From Hahella sp. HNIBRBA332 (lineage in GTDB: Bacteria; Pseudomonadota; Gammaproteobacteria; Pseudomonadales; Oleiphilaceae), in NCBI RefSeq assembly GCF_030719035.1, contig NZ_CP132203.1, forward strand, positions 3,720,001-3,784,000: a stretch of 64,000 nt of DNA. Direction: 5' to 3'. Below are positions 26,134 to 34,872 of this stretch, one piece after another; the first letter of the stretch is position 1; each line of letters begins with the position of its first letter. The notes beneath the pieces were generated by a model that saw nothing but the letters and a program-made list of their open reading frames with translations, was not told the origin of the DNA and did no database searches. The position numbers and the translations under genes are program-made.

Positions 26134-26886
26134 CTAATTGGACCGGATGAAGTTGGCGACAATGTCGCAGAACTCATCCGGCGCTTCCAACATCATCATA
26201 TGCCCGGTATTTTTCTGTCGAACGCTTTGCCGCGCCGCTGCCCGTGCATAAGTAGGCGTATCCCACCCCGCGTCGGAGTGCTCGCCTGAGAGCAGGTATA
26301 ACGGCAGGCCGCTATCCACGACGCGGCGAACAATATCCTGATATTCCTCCCCGACCGTTTCTTTCACGATGGCAGTGGCTACCTCATGGACAGTTTCCGC
26401 CGATTGGTTGAACAAGATTTTGCGCGCCCATTCCAGCCGCTCAGGGGTTGCCTCAATCTCCGCTCGAGTCAACCAGCTCTCTGGATCGCTTTGCAATTCC
26501 GTATAATTTTCTCGCCACTCCGACACAGACATGGCGGCGACTTTCCGGCACCAGAACGCGTCATTAAGAGTGAAGTTGCCTTCCACGCTAATAAAGCCTC
26601 GCACCAGCTGTGGATACGCCTCAGCCAATATCATCGCAATGGCTCCGCCTACACTGTGCCCCACTACCCAACAAGGCCCCTCATCCAGCGCCAGTATCAG
26701 ATCGCGGACATAATCGGCCTGACCACGCAAAGAAAAACCTTCCTCTCCATGCTGCATGGGAGTCGCGGCGTAACCTGGCAAATCCGGTGTTAGCCAGCGA
26801 ATCTCAGGAACACGTTTTTGCGGTTCGAAGTAGCTCAAGGACCCCATTAACCCGTGGATCATCACCACATTCGTCGTATGCGCCAT
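26134..26886 (-). CDS. Alpha/beta hydrolase
   Basis: A 250-residue cytosolic alpha/beta hydrolase: oxyanion-type start VVMIHGLMGS, nucleophile elbow GHSVGG, and catalytic His in NTGHMMMLEAPDEF. The substrate cannot be read from the sequence. It starts four bases after the stop of a membrane protein gene, as the third gene of a short operon with a GRAM-domain protein, which could point to lipid or membrane metabolism. Confidence 0.85.
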   Translation of the reverse strand: MAHTTNVVMIHGLMGSLSYFEPQKRVPEIRWLTPDLPGYAATPMQHGEEGFSLRGQADYVRDLILALDEGPCWVVGHSVGGAIAMILAEAYPQLVRGFISVEGNFTLNDAFWCRKVAAMSVSEWRENYTELQSDPESWLTRAEIEATPERLEWARKILFNQSAETVHEVATAIVKETVGEEYQDIVRRVVDSGLPLYLLSGEHSDAGWDTPTYARAAARQSVRQKNTGHMMMLEAPDEFCDIVANFIRSN

Positions 26887-26890
26887 CGCG

Positions 26891-27517
26891 TTATGCCTGC
26901 TCTGAGTGGGAAAGGTTTAAATTCGACGCGAAGCGGGTAAAGCTATCATCCCAAGGCAGAGTCAACCGCTGCTCAGGCATAGAGGAAAGCGTAACATTCG
27001 CGAAACGACCAGAAGGGCTGATAGCCCGTAAAAACTGAGGCGCGCCGGCAGGCAACAGACTTGTAGTGGATTTGATTGCGCTGACGTCGCTCCAGGGAAT
27101 CGCCAGCGTTGGGTTACCCAGACGAAATAGAAACAACGTTTTTAAATATAAGTACTGCTCATCAGCCCCTACAAACAAGATATTTTTGTACGACACCTTC
27201 CCTATCATGCCGCTATTCGGACCAATAAAACGAGTCGCGACGTTATTAGCGGAATATTGATAACGCTCGGCCAAAACCTTCCAACCGCTCCTCGCTCCCA
27301 TAGATAAAAGCATCAGCGGCCATGCAAGAATAAAAATTATAAATACCGGCAGTGCAAAATATACCGGGGAGCTCACTGCACTCGACAACATGCTTTTGAT
27401 AAACGCCAGAGGTAACGGCAGCTCTTGAGGAAACATGGATGGGTACACGACAGCGAGAATCACTAACAAGACAAACAAAGCCCATACTGCACTCAATATC
27501 CTAAACATCCACTTCAT
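26891..27517 (-). CDS. Two-pass membrane protein, unknown
   Basis: A 208-residue protein with two hydrophobic segments (about 5-25 and 48-73) followed by a C-terminal soluble domain (about 85-208) of beta type. Start ATG overlaps the GRAM gene stop by four bases (ATGA). The soluble domain, with YKNILFVGADEQYLYLKTLFLF, might be a second PH/GRAM-like fold, an impression only. No family recognised. Confidence 0.65.
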   Translation of the reverse strand: MKWMFRILSAVWALFVLLVILAVVYPSMFPQELPLPLAFIKSMLSSAVSSPVYFALPVFIIFILAWPLMLLSMGARSGWKVLAERYQYSANNVATRFIGPNSGMIGKVSYKNILFVGADEQYLYLKTLFLFRLGNPTLAIPWSDVSAIKSTTSLLPAGAPQFLRAISPSGRFANVTLSSMPEQRLTLPWDDSFTRFASNLNLSHSEQA

Positions 27518-27846
27518 GCTGGCGCTCCAACTTGCTCGGCGATGGCCGCACGCCAACTATCCCGCCCAAATAACACAAAGCGAAAGACCGTATTGTCATG
27601 GGTGCTGATAGCCAGAGAATTAGGATAAAGAGGAACCACACCAAACAGCTTGGTCCAGCACTTGGTTAACTTACAAACCTGCGCCAAAGGAATCTCCGTC
27701 ACACCACCCTGCACATTCAGAGCATGCGCCCGAAAAACCAGACGCTGATTAGTCAAATAAAGCTTACCGCCCACCGTCTCAACGTTCTTCTGCAAATTGG
27801 CGGCGCCTTCCTTCAGGATATCTTCACCGGGCGCGAGATGTATCAT
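27514..27846 (-). CDS. GRAM-domain protein
   Basis: A 110-residue protein that is essentially one GRAM/PH-like domain: GEDILKEGAANLQKN, then GGKLYLTNQRLVFRAH, the characteristic GRAM strand pair, and a closing VFRFVLFGRDSWRAAI. GRAM domains often bind lipids or membranes. It is the first gene of an operon with the membrane protein and alpha/beta hydrolase that follow on the minus strand. Confidence 0.78.
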   Translation of the reverse strand: MIHLAPGEDILKEGAANLQKNVETVGGKLYLTNQRLVFRAHALNVQGGVTEIPLAQVCKLTKCWTKLFGVVPLYPNSLAISTHDNTVFRFVLFGRDSWRAAIAEQVGAPA

Positions 27847-28003
27847 GGAGAAACTTCCAAGTATATGACGTTAAAGAATCGCCCGAATCATAGCGTCACC
27901 GCGTAAGTCTGGGCAATGGCTTTGCTTCGGCCAGGTACGTTAGAGTTCGGGTGAGATGAAAAGCTCACCAATAAAATATCATCCTTAAAACCTGTGGTTA
28001 AGG

Positions 28004-28327
28004 TTATATTTTCTTAATGAGCAAATTAATTTCTTTTTTTAAACTTTCAAGAAGTCGCTTTTTCTCTTCACTACCCCCATTTAATGAATACATTTCATAT
28101 ACCATGCTTCTTGCTCTGGAATATACGTGACTGGGAGTAATAGGGTTTTTATAGTTTTTAAAAAGCTTCACTTCTTCTTCAGTAAGACTAATCTGAACAC
28201 TTGTCGGCATCATCACAAGATTGTTTTTTTTAATATCTATCTGATGCCCAAAGAATGTGATGCGTGCACGACCAACCTCTGTGTAAAGAGCCCCACCATG
28301 CTCTTGGAAAATGCACAACTGTTTCAT
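28004..28327 (-). CDS. Candidate immunity protein of the orphan Rhs tip
   Basis: A 107-residue AT-rich gene starting ten bases after the stop of the displaced Rhs toxin tip on the same strand. Position alone suggests an immunity protein. The protein has a beta-type first half and a charged helical second half (ending ESLKKEINLLIKKI); no family is recognised. An AAAAAAGG stretch lies upstream. Its toxin partner is frameshifted, so it may survive as protection against kin toxins. Confidence 0.6.
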   Translation of the reverse strand: MKQLCIFQEHGGALYTEVGRARITFFGHQIDIKKNNLVMMPTSVQISLTEEEVKLFKNYKNPITPSHVYSRARSMVYEMYSLNGGSEEKKRLLESLKKEINLLIKKI

Positions 28328-28337
28328 ATAGTTTGGT

Positions 28338-29015
28338 CTAACCTTTTTTATGTGGCTCTACTTTATGTTTTTTTATATCTGTGATCTTAGGGTTTTTATT
28401 TAAAGCGGGCTCCTCGCATTCTTTCCATATAGCTCCTTCATAAGCTTGGACTACATTTACATGTCCTGAAGCACGCTCAGCATAATCCTCTGATATCGCG
28501 AACCATAACCGCCTTCCGTCTGTTGGTTTTCCTGACCCCAGTCTTCGTAGATGAAGCACTCATCCAGATATTTCCAATTATTAAATATATTTCCTCCAGG
28601 AGTCATCTCCAAAGTGGTTTCTCCAGGAATACTTTCTCTCAAATTTAACGCAAACTCTTCTGCTTTAAGGTAATTCCCTGACCAGAATACTGCGCCATTA
28701 TTTGGGCTACTTAAATCGAGAAGCTCAGCCATTTTATCAAAGTCTCTGGCTAGAAAAAGCTTCCATGCAGCAGATGCCTCTGTAGAATTTCTAAATTGTC
28801 CTTTGGAGCGTTGCTGGAACTCTGTCCTGGATGAACGCCAGCGGACGGAAGCTGTTGGGTTCGTAGACGTAGACTTTGTGTAGATTGTTGCGCTGTTCTG
28901 AGAGCAGCACGTCACCGCTCCACAGGAACTCGGTCTTGCCGAAGGCGTCCTGTTTGGCGATGCGGCGTCCCAAGGAACCATAGTCGTAGCAGGATTCCGA
29001 CGCGCCCTGGCTCTC
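28338..29015 (-). pseudogene. Displaced Rhs C-terminal tip (ADP-ribosyl cyclase-like), frameshifted
   Basis: The upstream end is Rhs core (YD-repeat then GRRIAKQDAFGKTEFLWSGD...) in one frame, nearly identical to part of the intact rhs gene. The frame then breaks after FIQD (about 28822) and a foreign, AT-rich toxin-like segment follows in another frame (VFWSGN...A...TTLEMTPGG), and a third frame shift near 28500-28540 leads to LWFAISEDYAERASG...IWKECEEPAL..NP. The order FW-SG, TLE-T, then W..S..YAE.A resembles bacterial ADP-ribosyl cyclase / NAD glycohydrolase toxin tips and the CD38 pattern. No start codon or intact frame joins the parts, so it is a dead or silent cassette. Confidence 0.7.
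28823..28970. repeat. 148-base direct repeat, copy in the orphan Rhs tip
   Basis: Matches 30508-30655 inside the intact rhs gene with only four differences in 148 bases, same orientation. It marks where the orphan tip was derived and would allow recombination with rhs. Confidence 0.92.
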
Positions 29016-29180
29016 TCACAGCTATCGACCCACTTCGAGGGGTGGCTAAGACGCCCAAGGGGACCTGTAACGGGACTGACATAGAGCCTCTGCTTTCATT
29101 AATACCGCCTCTTTCTTTTTTAAAAAGGAAGTGCTGGATAAGGCGGAAATATTCACTCTGTTTATACGGAAGATATTTTT

Positions 29181-29696
29181 CTACATTTCATCAAGCATAC
29201 TTAACGCATCGCAAATCTCTTCCCTTATAATTCTATTTTTAATATTTTTCGCAGAAATCAACCCTTCTTTTGCTATCTTTCCTGCCGGTCTGTCAAGCGT
29301 TGCTATCCAGTGCAGGCAGTCAATACATTTTATATTTATGTTAAAATTAAAGTCTCCATTTAATTCATATGGAATATAATTCAAAAGAGAAGTTGTCGCC
29401 AGCGCCAAGAATTCGTCATTTATTGGCTCCTCGACAAGATCGGAAATCAGGTCAACAACCGCTTCAGGATGAAACTCCTCTTTATAATTATCCAAAATAT
29501 CGCAGAAATATTTCATATAAATTTGTTTTGGGCTCTCTCTGCAAAAATAAAAGAGTTTAGCAATTAGACTCCAATTCCTGTCGTGAATGGCACTTTCAAT
29601 AAGAGAAGAAATTACTTCCTGTGGAGGTGAAGAGATGTCTCTTAGATCATCGAAAGAGCAGCTGGCAATCTGATTCTTAAATTCGAGTTTGTTCAT
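29181..29696 (-). CDS. Candidate immunity protein for the intact Rhs toxin
   Basis: A 171-residue, AT-rich, largely helical protein (for example PPQEVISSLIESAIHDRNWSLIAKLFYF), reminiscent of HEAT-like or helical immunity proteins. Its ATG overlaps the rhs stop by four bases (ATGA), the usual arrangement of a polymorphic toxin and its cognate immunity gene. No family recognised; role is inferred from position, size and composition. Confidence 0.7.
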   Translation of the reverse strand: MNKLEFKNQIASCSFDDLRDISSPPQEVISSLIESAIHDRNWSLIAKLFYFCRESPKQIYMKYFCDILDNYKEEFHPEAVVDLISDLVEEPINDEFLALATTSLLNYIPYELNGDFNFNINIKCIDCLHWIATLDRPAGKIAKEGLISAKNIKNRIIREEICDALSMLDEM

Positions 29697-32600
29697 GTTT
29701 TTTTCTTGGAGTCTATTTTTGTCATTTTAATCGGTTTAAACAATTCTTTTGTTTCTGGGCTCAGGCCATAATTCAAGCTCCCTCTCTCGCTTTTCAAGTG
29801 AATGTATTTTTCTTTTTCAGATAATGCATTAGTAAATTCCGGCAAACTGGAAAATTTACTTAATTCAGGTTGGTTGGGAGCACGAGCGCCATGTTCTTCC
29901 AACAGACTTCTCGTGCCAGCTGGCACTTCCAATCTAATAAGATGGTCGTATTTTTTCTGTGTTTTGGGTTTACTTTTATACATCAAATATAAAGGATAGC
30001 TTTTATCTTGGGTGACAAAGTAGTCTACACCTCTGGGAACAATATTATTTTCTTTCTGCATTCTTTCCCACTCTTTATCACAAACAGCTCTATAAAAAAT
30101 TTCGACATCTGCACACGGCCCCCCAGACAGACTACTCTCTGCCGTAGTTTGCACTGCTTCAGCCTTAGGACAATCCCCAGGTTTGGCAGTCAACCCATAC
30201 GGATCCACCCACCCCGTCGGATTCGGCGCATACTGATAGTTATTATCTCCCCCCAACAGTCCGACAGGGTCCTGGTTGATAAACCGTGCGGCGCTGGGGT
30301 CATAATAACGGTGCCTGTTGTAATGCAGGCCGGTTTCTTCGTCGTAGTATTGACCCTGGAAGCGCAGGGGGTTCTGCACTTCTTCGACGTCTTGCAGCGC
30401 CAGGTTGCCGTAGGCTTTGTAGCGGGCGGACCAGACGACTTCGCCTTCCGCATTGGTCATTTCCTGTGGCGTGCCCAGGTGGTCCAGATGGTAGTGATAG
30501 ACCTGCTTGTCCTGGATGAACGCCAGCGGACGGAAGCTGTTGGGTTCGTAGACGTAGACTTTGTGCAGATTGTTGCGCTGTTCCGAGAGCAGCACGTCGC
30601 CGTTCCACAGGAACTCGGTCTTGCCGAAGGCGTCCTGTTTGGCGATGCGGCGTCCGAGGGCGTCGTATTGGTACTCCGTCTTTTGCCCGTCTTTTTCGAT
30701 GGCGATCAGCTGGTTCTGTTTGTTGTACTGGTAACGGGTCTCCAGCTTGCCGCCTTTGCCGCGTTTCTCGCGGATCAGGTTGCCGGCTGCGTCGTATTCG
30801 AAGTGGCGGTCGCCGTGGAAGTTCAGGCGATTGCCCTTGGCCTGATTCTGGCCGTCGAGAATGTTGCCCGCCGGGTCGAAGGCGAATTCTTCATTGCAAT
30901 AGCCTTCGACTGTTTTCAGGCGATCGAGGGCGTCGTAACGGTAATGGGTGGTCCCCTTTCTCAGGTCATCGATGAGCGCCAGATTGCCGCAGGCGTCATA
31001 GCCATAGCTGCGTTCGATAATGCGCGCTTTGCTTTGGCGATGACTGACCCGGTGACGGATCAGGCGTCCCATGACGTCGTATTCGTAGCGGGATTCCGCC
31101 GCCCCCTGGCGACGGCGCAGTTCGCGTCCGTCCTCGTCCCGTTCAATGCTGGCCAGGACGTCGCCATTGAAACTGGCTTGGGTGAACAGGCCGTGGCGGT
31201 CATAGCCGAAGCCAAGGACGCCGCCGTCCGGCAGCAATGACTTGATGCGGGCGCCGAGCGGGTTGTATTCGTGGCGCAGACGCTGCCCGTCCTGAATTTC
31301 CTCCGCTAAACGCCCTGTGGGTGTATAGGCGAACTCAAGGGTGCGATAAGGGTTGCTGGCCTGCGTCAATTGACCGTTGGCGTTGTAGGCGAAGCGACTG
31401 ATGTCGCCGTCCGGGCTGTGCTTTTCGCGCAGGCGGCCCATGGGGTCGCGTTTGAACAGCGTGGTGTGCTGTGCGCGGATGCGTTCGTCTTCGTGCACGC
31501 CTTCAATATGCGCCTTCAGATGGCCCGCCGGGTCATACTGATATTGCTGCACTCGGCCGTCGAAGCCGATTTCCTGAATCAGACGTTCGTTGCGGTCATA
31601 GGCCAGTTCATAGCGCTCGCCCTTTTCGTTGATCAGGCCGATCAGGTTGCGTTCTTTATCGTACAGGTACTCAAAGGTCTGGCCAGCCGGGTCGATGCGT
31701 TTGCGCACCTGGGCCAGGCCGTCATATACGTATTCGGTGCAACGGCCGGCGGCGTCGATAAAGTGCGTCAGCTGGTCGTTGGCGTTATAACGCATTTTGA
31801 GGACGGAGCCGTCCGGGCGTTTGACTTCGGTGACGTTGCCGTTGCGGTCGTACTGATACGCCGTCGTTTGTCCCTGATGATCGGTGGCGGCGCGGACCAG
31901 CCCCTGTGCGTTGTACGCGTAACGGGTGGTGTGCTGGTTTTCCGTTTCGCTAACCAGTTGACCTTCCCGGTTCCACTGCAGTTCCCGGGTGTGTCCCAGG
32001 GCGTCGATGATTTTTTGCGGCAGGCCCTGGGCGTTGTATTCGTACTGGGTCTGCGCGCCTTCCGGGTCGGTAATGCGGGCCAGCAGACCTTGCTCGTTAT
32101 ACTCGCGACGCCAGACATGGCCGAGAGCGTTGGTGATCGTCACCGGCATGCCGTCGTCGTTGTAGTCGATCTTGTAATGGCCGCCGTTGGCGTCGATCAG
32201 GGCGGTTAACTGGCCGTTGTCATTGTAGGCGTAGTGGGTGCTGTGACCGTTGGGATCGGTCTGCTCCACCAGATTGCCCGCGTTGTCGTACGCGCGTCGG
32301 GTGATCCCGCCTTCTGGATCGATTTCTTTAACGATCTGGCCGCGATCGTCATAGTGGAAGGTGGTTCTGCCGCCGTTGCTGTCAATGGCGTGAGAAGTCT
32401 TGTTGGCCGGGTCCCATTCGAAGCGGTAGTCATAGACGCCCTGGTCGCCCCACTGACGCACACAGCGGGCGGCTTTGTCGTAGCGGCTCCATTCGAAATA
32501 GAAGCTGAAACCGGTCTTCAGGGTGCGGCGGGTGATGACGTGATTACGATAGGCGTAGGATTCGCCAGCGCCGGCGGGGTCCCGCACCTGCACCAGATCC

Positions 32601-33910
32601 TGGGCGTCGTCGTATTCGTATTTGGCCAGGGTGTCCACATCGCCGTCCGCGCGCAGCGACTGGATCTCGCAGATCAGTCCCTGGGCGTTATGCAGCACGT
32701 ACAGGCGTTTGCCCCAGCTGGTCTGAATAAGGGTGACCGGCCGCTCGTGGCCGTCCAGGTCCTGCCAGTATTGAATGCGCACGCCATTGCCGACGCCATC
32801 CAGCAGTCCTTCCAGACGGTAAACGCCGCTGGCGCCCACGAACAAACGGGCGGGCTCGCCGCGCTGCTTCAGTACGTAATGGGTCTCGTCGATTCGGCGC
32901 AGCTCCAGGTGCTCCGCAGCGTTGCGGACGGTCTGGCCCGGCTCCGCCAAAGGAAAATCAATGTAGCGGCCTTCGTCCGTGGTGAAGACCAAACGCCCTT
33001 CCTGCTCCTCCAGCTGCTGACACAGCAGGTGGGTCCAGCCCACGCCCAAACCGCGCTGATGGGGATTGGAGGACTTGTAGGTGCGTTTCCAGATGATTGG
33101 CAGAGGACCCGCGACGGTAAAGTCGGTCAGATCCAGCAATTCCTCGCCGGTGACCATGCTGATGGGTTCCCCGCTGGTGCAGACCTTTTTGTTATCCGGC
33201 GTGGTCGCGCCATTATCGTTACTGCCGGATTTTTCGCTAACGCTGCTGTCGCTCGATGGTGACGCGGAGCCAGCTCCGCCGGACTTTTCGCACTCCTCGC
33301 AGAAAGGCAGTTCATCTTTGGCGGTGTTCTTGAGAGCCTGTGCTTGCGCCTGCTCGTCCACGGCGCTTTCCGAGGCTGCGGGAGCCGCCTGGGCGGGAGG
33401 GGCGGAATAGGTCTTGGGCGGAGTCTGGTGACTGGTGGATTCTCTGGGTTTGCTTTCCCAACCTGGGTTGCCATTAAGCGCAGTGACGTCCATGACTTCC
33501 CCGGTAATCGCCGGCGGAGGCGGTGGCGCAGGGTTGGCGCGATTGATCAGACGCACGGCCAAAGTCAGTTCGGACACATTGGGTTTGAGGCCGTCCTCGC
33601 TCTCGCTCACGACGGAGCAAAACGGCTTTCTCTTGTCGGTAAATACCAGCAGGATTTCGCCTCGTTCCAGCCCTTTAACAAAGTCTTCTTTCCACTTACG
33701 CAGATGCCGCGAACCTCGGCCGGGAAACGCGCCAAACGATGAACGAAAGTGACTGCCCTTTAGATGATTAACGACATCACCGACTTTTGCTTCGGCATTC
33801 AAACAGCGCTCGGCATAGCTGGAGGCGAAGAAAGGTGATTCAACAAACGGCAGGTCAGCAATGGTAATGTCAGTCCAGTGCTTGAACTCATACGAGCGAG
33901 AGGAAAACAT
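29693..33910 (-). CDS. Rhs polymorphic toxin
   Basis: A 1405-residue Rhs protein. Residues about 1-128 form an N-terminal domain I do not recognise; no PAAR motif is visible. Then a Pro/Ala/Ser-rich linker (129-245, with FCEEC), the opening Rhs segment (SGEPISMVTGEELLDLTDF), many YD repeats (about 450-1200), and the core end DPVGLLGG near 1214. The variable tip (about 1247-1405) is AT-rich. It begins EIFYRAVCDKEWERM, then PRGVDYFVT, YDHLIRLEVPAGT, faintly like ADP-ribosyltransferase-type tips. Rhs shells encase the tip and deliver it, often by type VI secretion; none of that machinery is in the window. AGGGA lies nine bases before the ATG. The immunity candidate overlaps its stop. Confidence 0.92.
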   Translation of the reverse strand: MFSSRSYEFKHWTDITIADLPFVESPFFASSYAERCLNAEAKVGDVVNHLKGSHFRSSFGAFPGRGSRHLRKWKEDFVKGLERGEILLVFTDKRKPFCSVVSESEDGLKPNVSELTLAVRLINRANPAPPPPPAITGEVMDVTALNGNPGWESKPRESTSHQTPPKTYSAPPAQAAPAASESAVDEQAQAQALKNTAKDELPFCEECEKSGGAGSASPSSDSSVSEKSGSNDNGATTPDNKKVCTSGEPISMVTGEELLDLTDFTVAGPLPIIWKRTYKSSNPHQRGLGVGWTHLLCQQLEEQEGRLVFTTDEGRYIDFPLAEPGQTVRNAAEHLELRRIDETHYVLKQRGEPARLFVGASGVYRLEGLLDGVGNGVRIQYWQDLDGHERPVTLIQTSWGKRLYVLHNAQGLICEIQSLRADGDVDTLAKYEYDDAQDLVQVRDPAGAGESYAYRNHVITRRTLKTGFSFYFEWSRYDKAARCVRQWGDQGVYDYRFEWDPANKTSHAIDSNGGRTTFHYDDRGQIVKEIDPEGGITRRAYDNAGNLVEQTDPNGHSTHYAYNDNGQLTALIDANGGHYKIDYNDDGMPVTITNALGHVWRREYNEQGLLARITDPEGAQTQYEYNAQGLPQKIIDALGHTRELQWNREGQLVSETENQHTTRYAYNAQGLVRAATDHQGQTTAYQYDRNGNVTEVKRPDGSVLKMRYNANDQLTHFIDAAGRCTEYVYDGLAQVRKRIDPAGQTFEYLYDKERNLIGLINEKGERYELAYDRNERLIQEIGFDGRVQQYQYDPAGHLKAHIEGVHEDERIRAQHTTLFKRDPMGRLREKHSPDGDISRFAYNANGQLTQASNPYRTLEFAYTPTGRLAEEIQDGQRLRHEYNPLGARIKSLLPDGGVLGFGYDRHGLFTQASFNGDVLASIERDEDGRELRRRQGAAESRYEYDVMGRLIRHRVSHRQSKARIIERSYGYDACGNLALIDDLRKGTTHYRYDALDRLKTVEGYCNEEFAFDPAGNILDGQNQAKGNRLNFHGDRHFEYDAAGNLIREKRGKGGKLETRYQYNKQNQLIAIEKDGQKTEYQYDALGRRIAKQDAFGKTEFLWNGDVLLSEQRNNLHKVYVYEPNSFRPLAFIQDKQVYHYHLDHLGTPQEMTNAEGEVVWSARYKAYGNLALQDVEEVQNPLRFQGQYYDEETGLHYNRHRYYDPSAARFINQDPVGLLGGDNNYQYAPNPTGWVDPYGLTAKPGDCPKAEAVQTTAESSLSGGPCADVEIFYRAVCDKEWERMQKENNIVPRGVDYFVTQDKSYPLYLMYKSKPKTQKKYDHLIRLEVPAGTRSLLEEHGARAPNQPELSKFSSLPEFTNALSEKEKYIHLKSERGSLNYGLSPETKELFKPIKMTKIDSKKKT
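30508..30655. repeat. 148-base direct repeat, copy in the intact rhs gene
   Basis: Partner of 28823-28970 (four mismatches), encoding the Rhs core stretch from GRRIAKQD through LAFIQD. It is the source-like copy of the orphan tip. Confidence 0.92.
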
Positions 33911-34132
33911 TTGAAAACATCCCTAGTATTACGCCATTCCCAGCCATGTAGAAAATATGGCGATGAATTTTGCGCGGACAATAAATAGCCACATTCTACG
34001 TTTCAAAGATGCACGCATGAATCATCCACATCACCTAATACAGAGGGAGTAACGGACAACTATCATGAAGACTTATGCGACCCAGTCTCAATAAAATTCA
34101 AGAGCTATATAACGTGACATTCTCAATATCAA

Positions 34133-34792
34133 TCAACGATTTGCAAAAGGCGCCATAGCCGGATGCCTGACGTTCTCCCAACCTCTCAAAACCACATTGT
34201 CGAACGCTGCTCGCATTTGCGTCGCTGACTCGACTGCGTCCATGCCTCCCACGCCAGTGCAAAGGCTGGGTATGGCGATATGCCTGATTTTGTTATCCGA
34301 CTTCGCATTGTATCGGGCAAGCGTCAGTAACAAGCCGCGCATGGCCAGATAGGCGTTGAGTGTAGCGCTGACGTTACCGGGAATTCTCATTGTCGGGGCC
34401 AGGATCAGCACCGGAAATTGCTGCGTGCGCATATCCAACGCCAACCCAGCGCCGACGGGCAGCTCACCGAGGTATTCCTGACGAATCGCCGCACAGGCTT
34501 TTGTTTGCGCCTGGCTGTCATAAAAGTCGTCTATCGCTTTATCTAGACCGCCGCTCATTTCACCAAAACCGTTGCTGGGACTGACCAACGCATAGCACTT
34601 CAAACGCAGGATGTCGCCCTGCGCCACCTCAACCTGACCAATATCAGAAAACGCAGCAGCCAATGCCCTCGCCGTCATTTCATCGTATCCACACAAATGA
34701 AACGCCACCGCTTTCTGATCCTTATTATCACCAAATGGTTTCACCACTTGCGGTCGTTTCCCGGTGATGGAGGCAATCATCGACTTGAACAT
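34133..34792 (-). CDS. Macro-domain protein
   Basis: A 219-residue protein with a macro domain, the fold that binds or hydrolyses ADP-ribose. Visible signatures are VEVAQGDILRLKCYALVSPSNGFGEMSGGLD (start strands and the glycine loop) and IAIPSLCTGVGGM (second phosphate loop). Some family members remove ADP-ribose from proteins or nucleic acids. ATG at 34792 is preferred over an upstream GTG because AAGGGAG precedes it. It lies 222 bases upstream of rhs on the same strand, whose tip and the orphan tip both look NAD- or ADP-ribose-related, so a protective role is conceivable but unproven. Confidence 0.8.
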   Translation of the reverse strand: MFKSMIASITGKRPQVVKPFGDNKDQKAVAFHLCGYDEMTARALAAAFSDIGQVEVAQGDILRLKCYALVSPSNGFGEMSGGLDKAIDDFYDSQAQTKACAAIRQEYLGELPVGAGLALDMRTQQFPVLILAPTMRIPGNVSATLNAYLAMRGLLLTLARYNAKSDNKIRHIAIPSLCTGVGGMDAVESATQMRAAFDNVVLRGWENVRHPAMAPFANR

Positions 34793-34872
34793 ATTTTTGT
34801 TTGTCTCCCTTAACGAAAGATCTTTAAAATGCTGCACTCAATGCATTGCTACAATGATCAAGCCTGAAGCCC

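Noticed and set aside
28823..30655. Insertion sequence or transposon ends
   Set aside because: The repeated 148 bases are Rhs core coding sequence in direct orientation; no transposase or inverted ends are visible.
30008..31240. Long plus-strand open frames across rhs
   Set aside because: Antisense to the Rhs YD-repeat core; the repetitive coding pattern leaves reverse frames open by chance.
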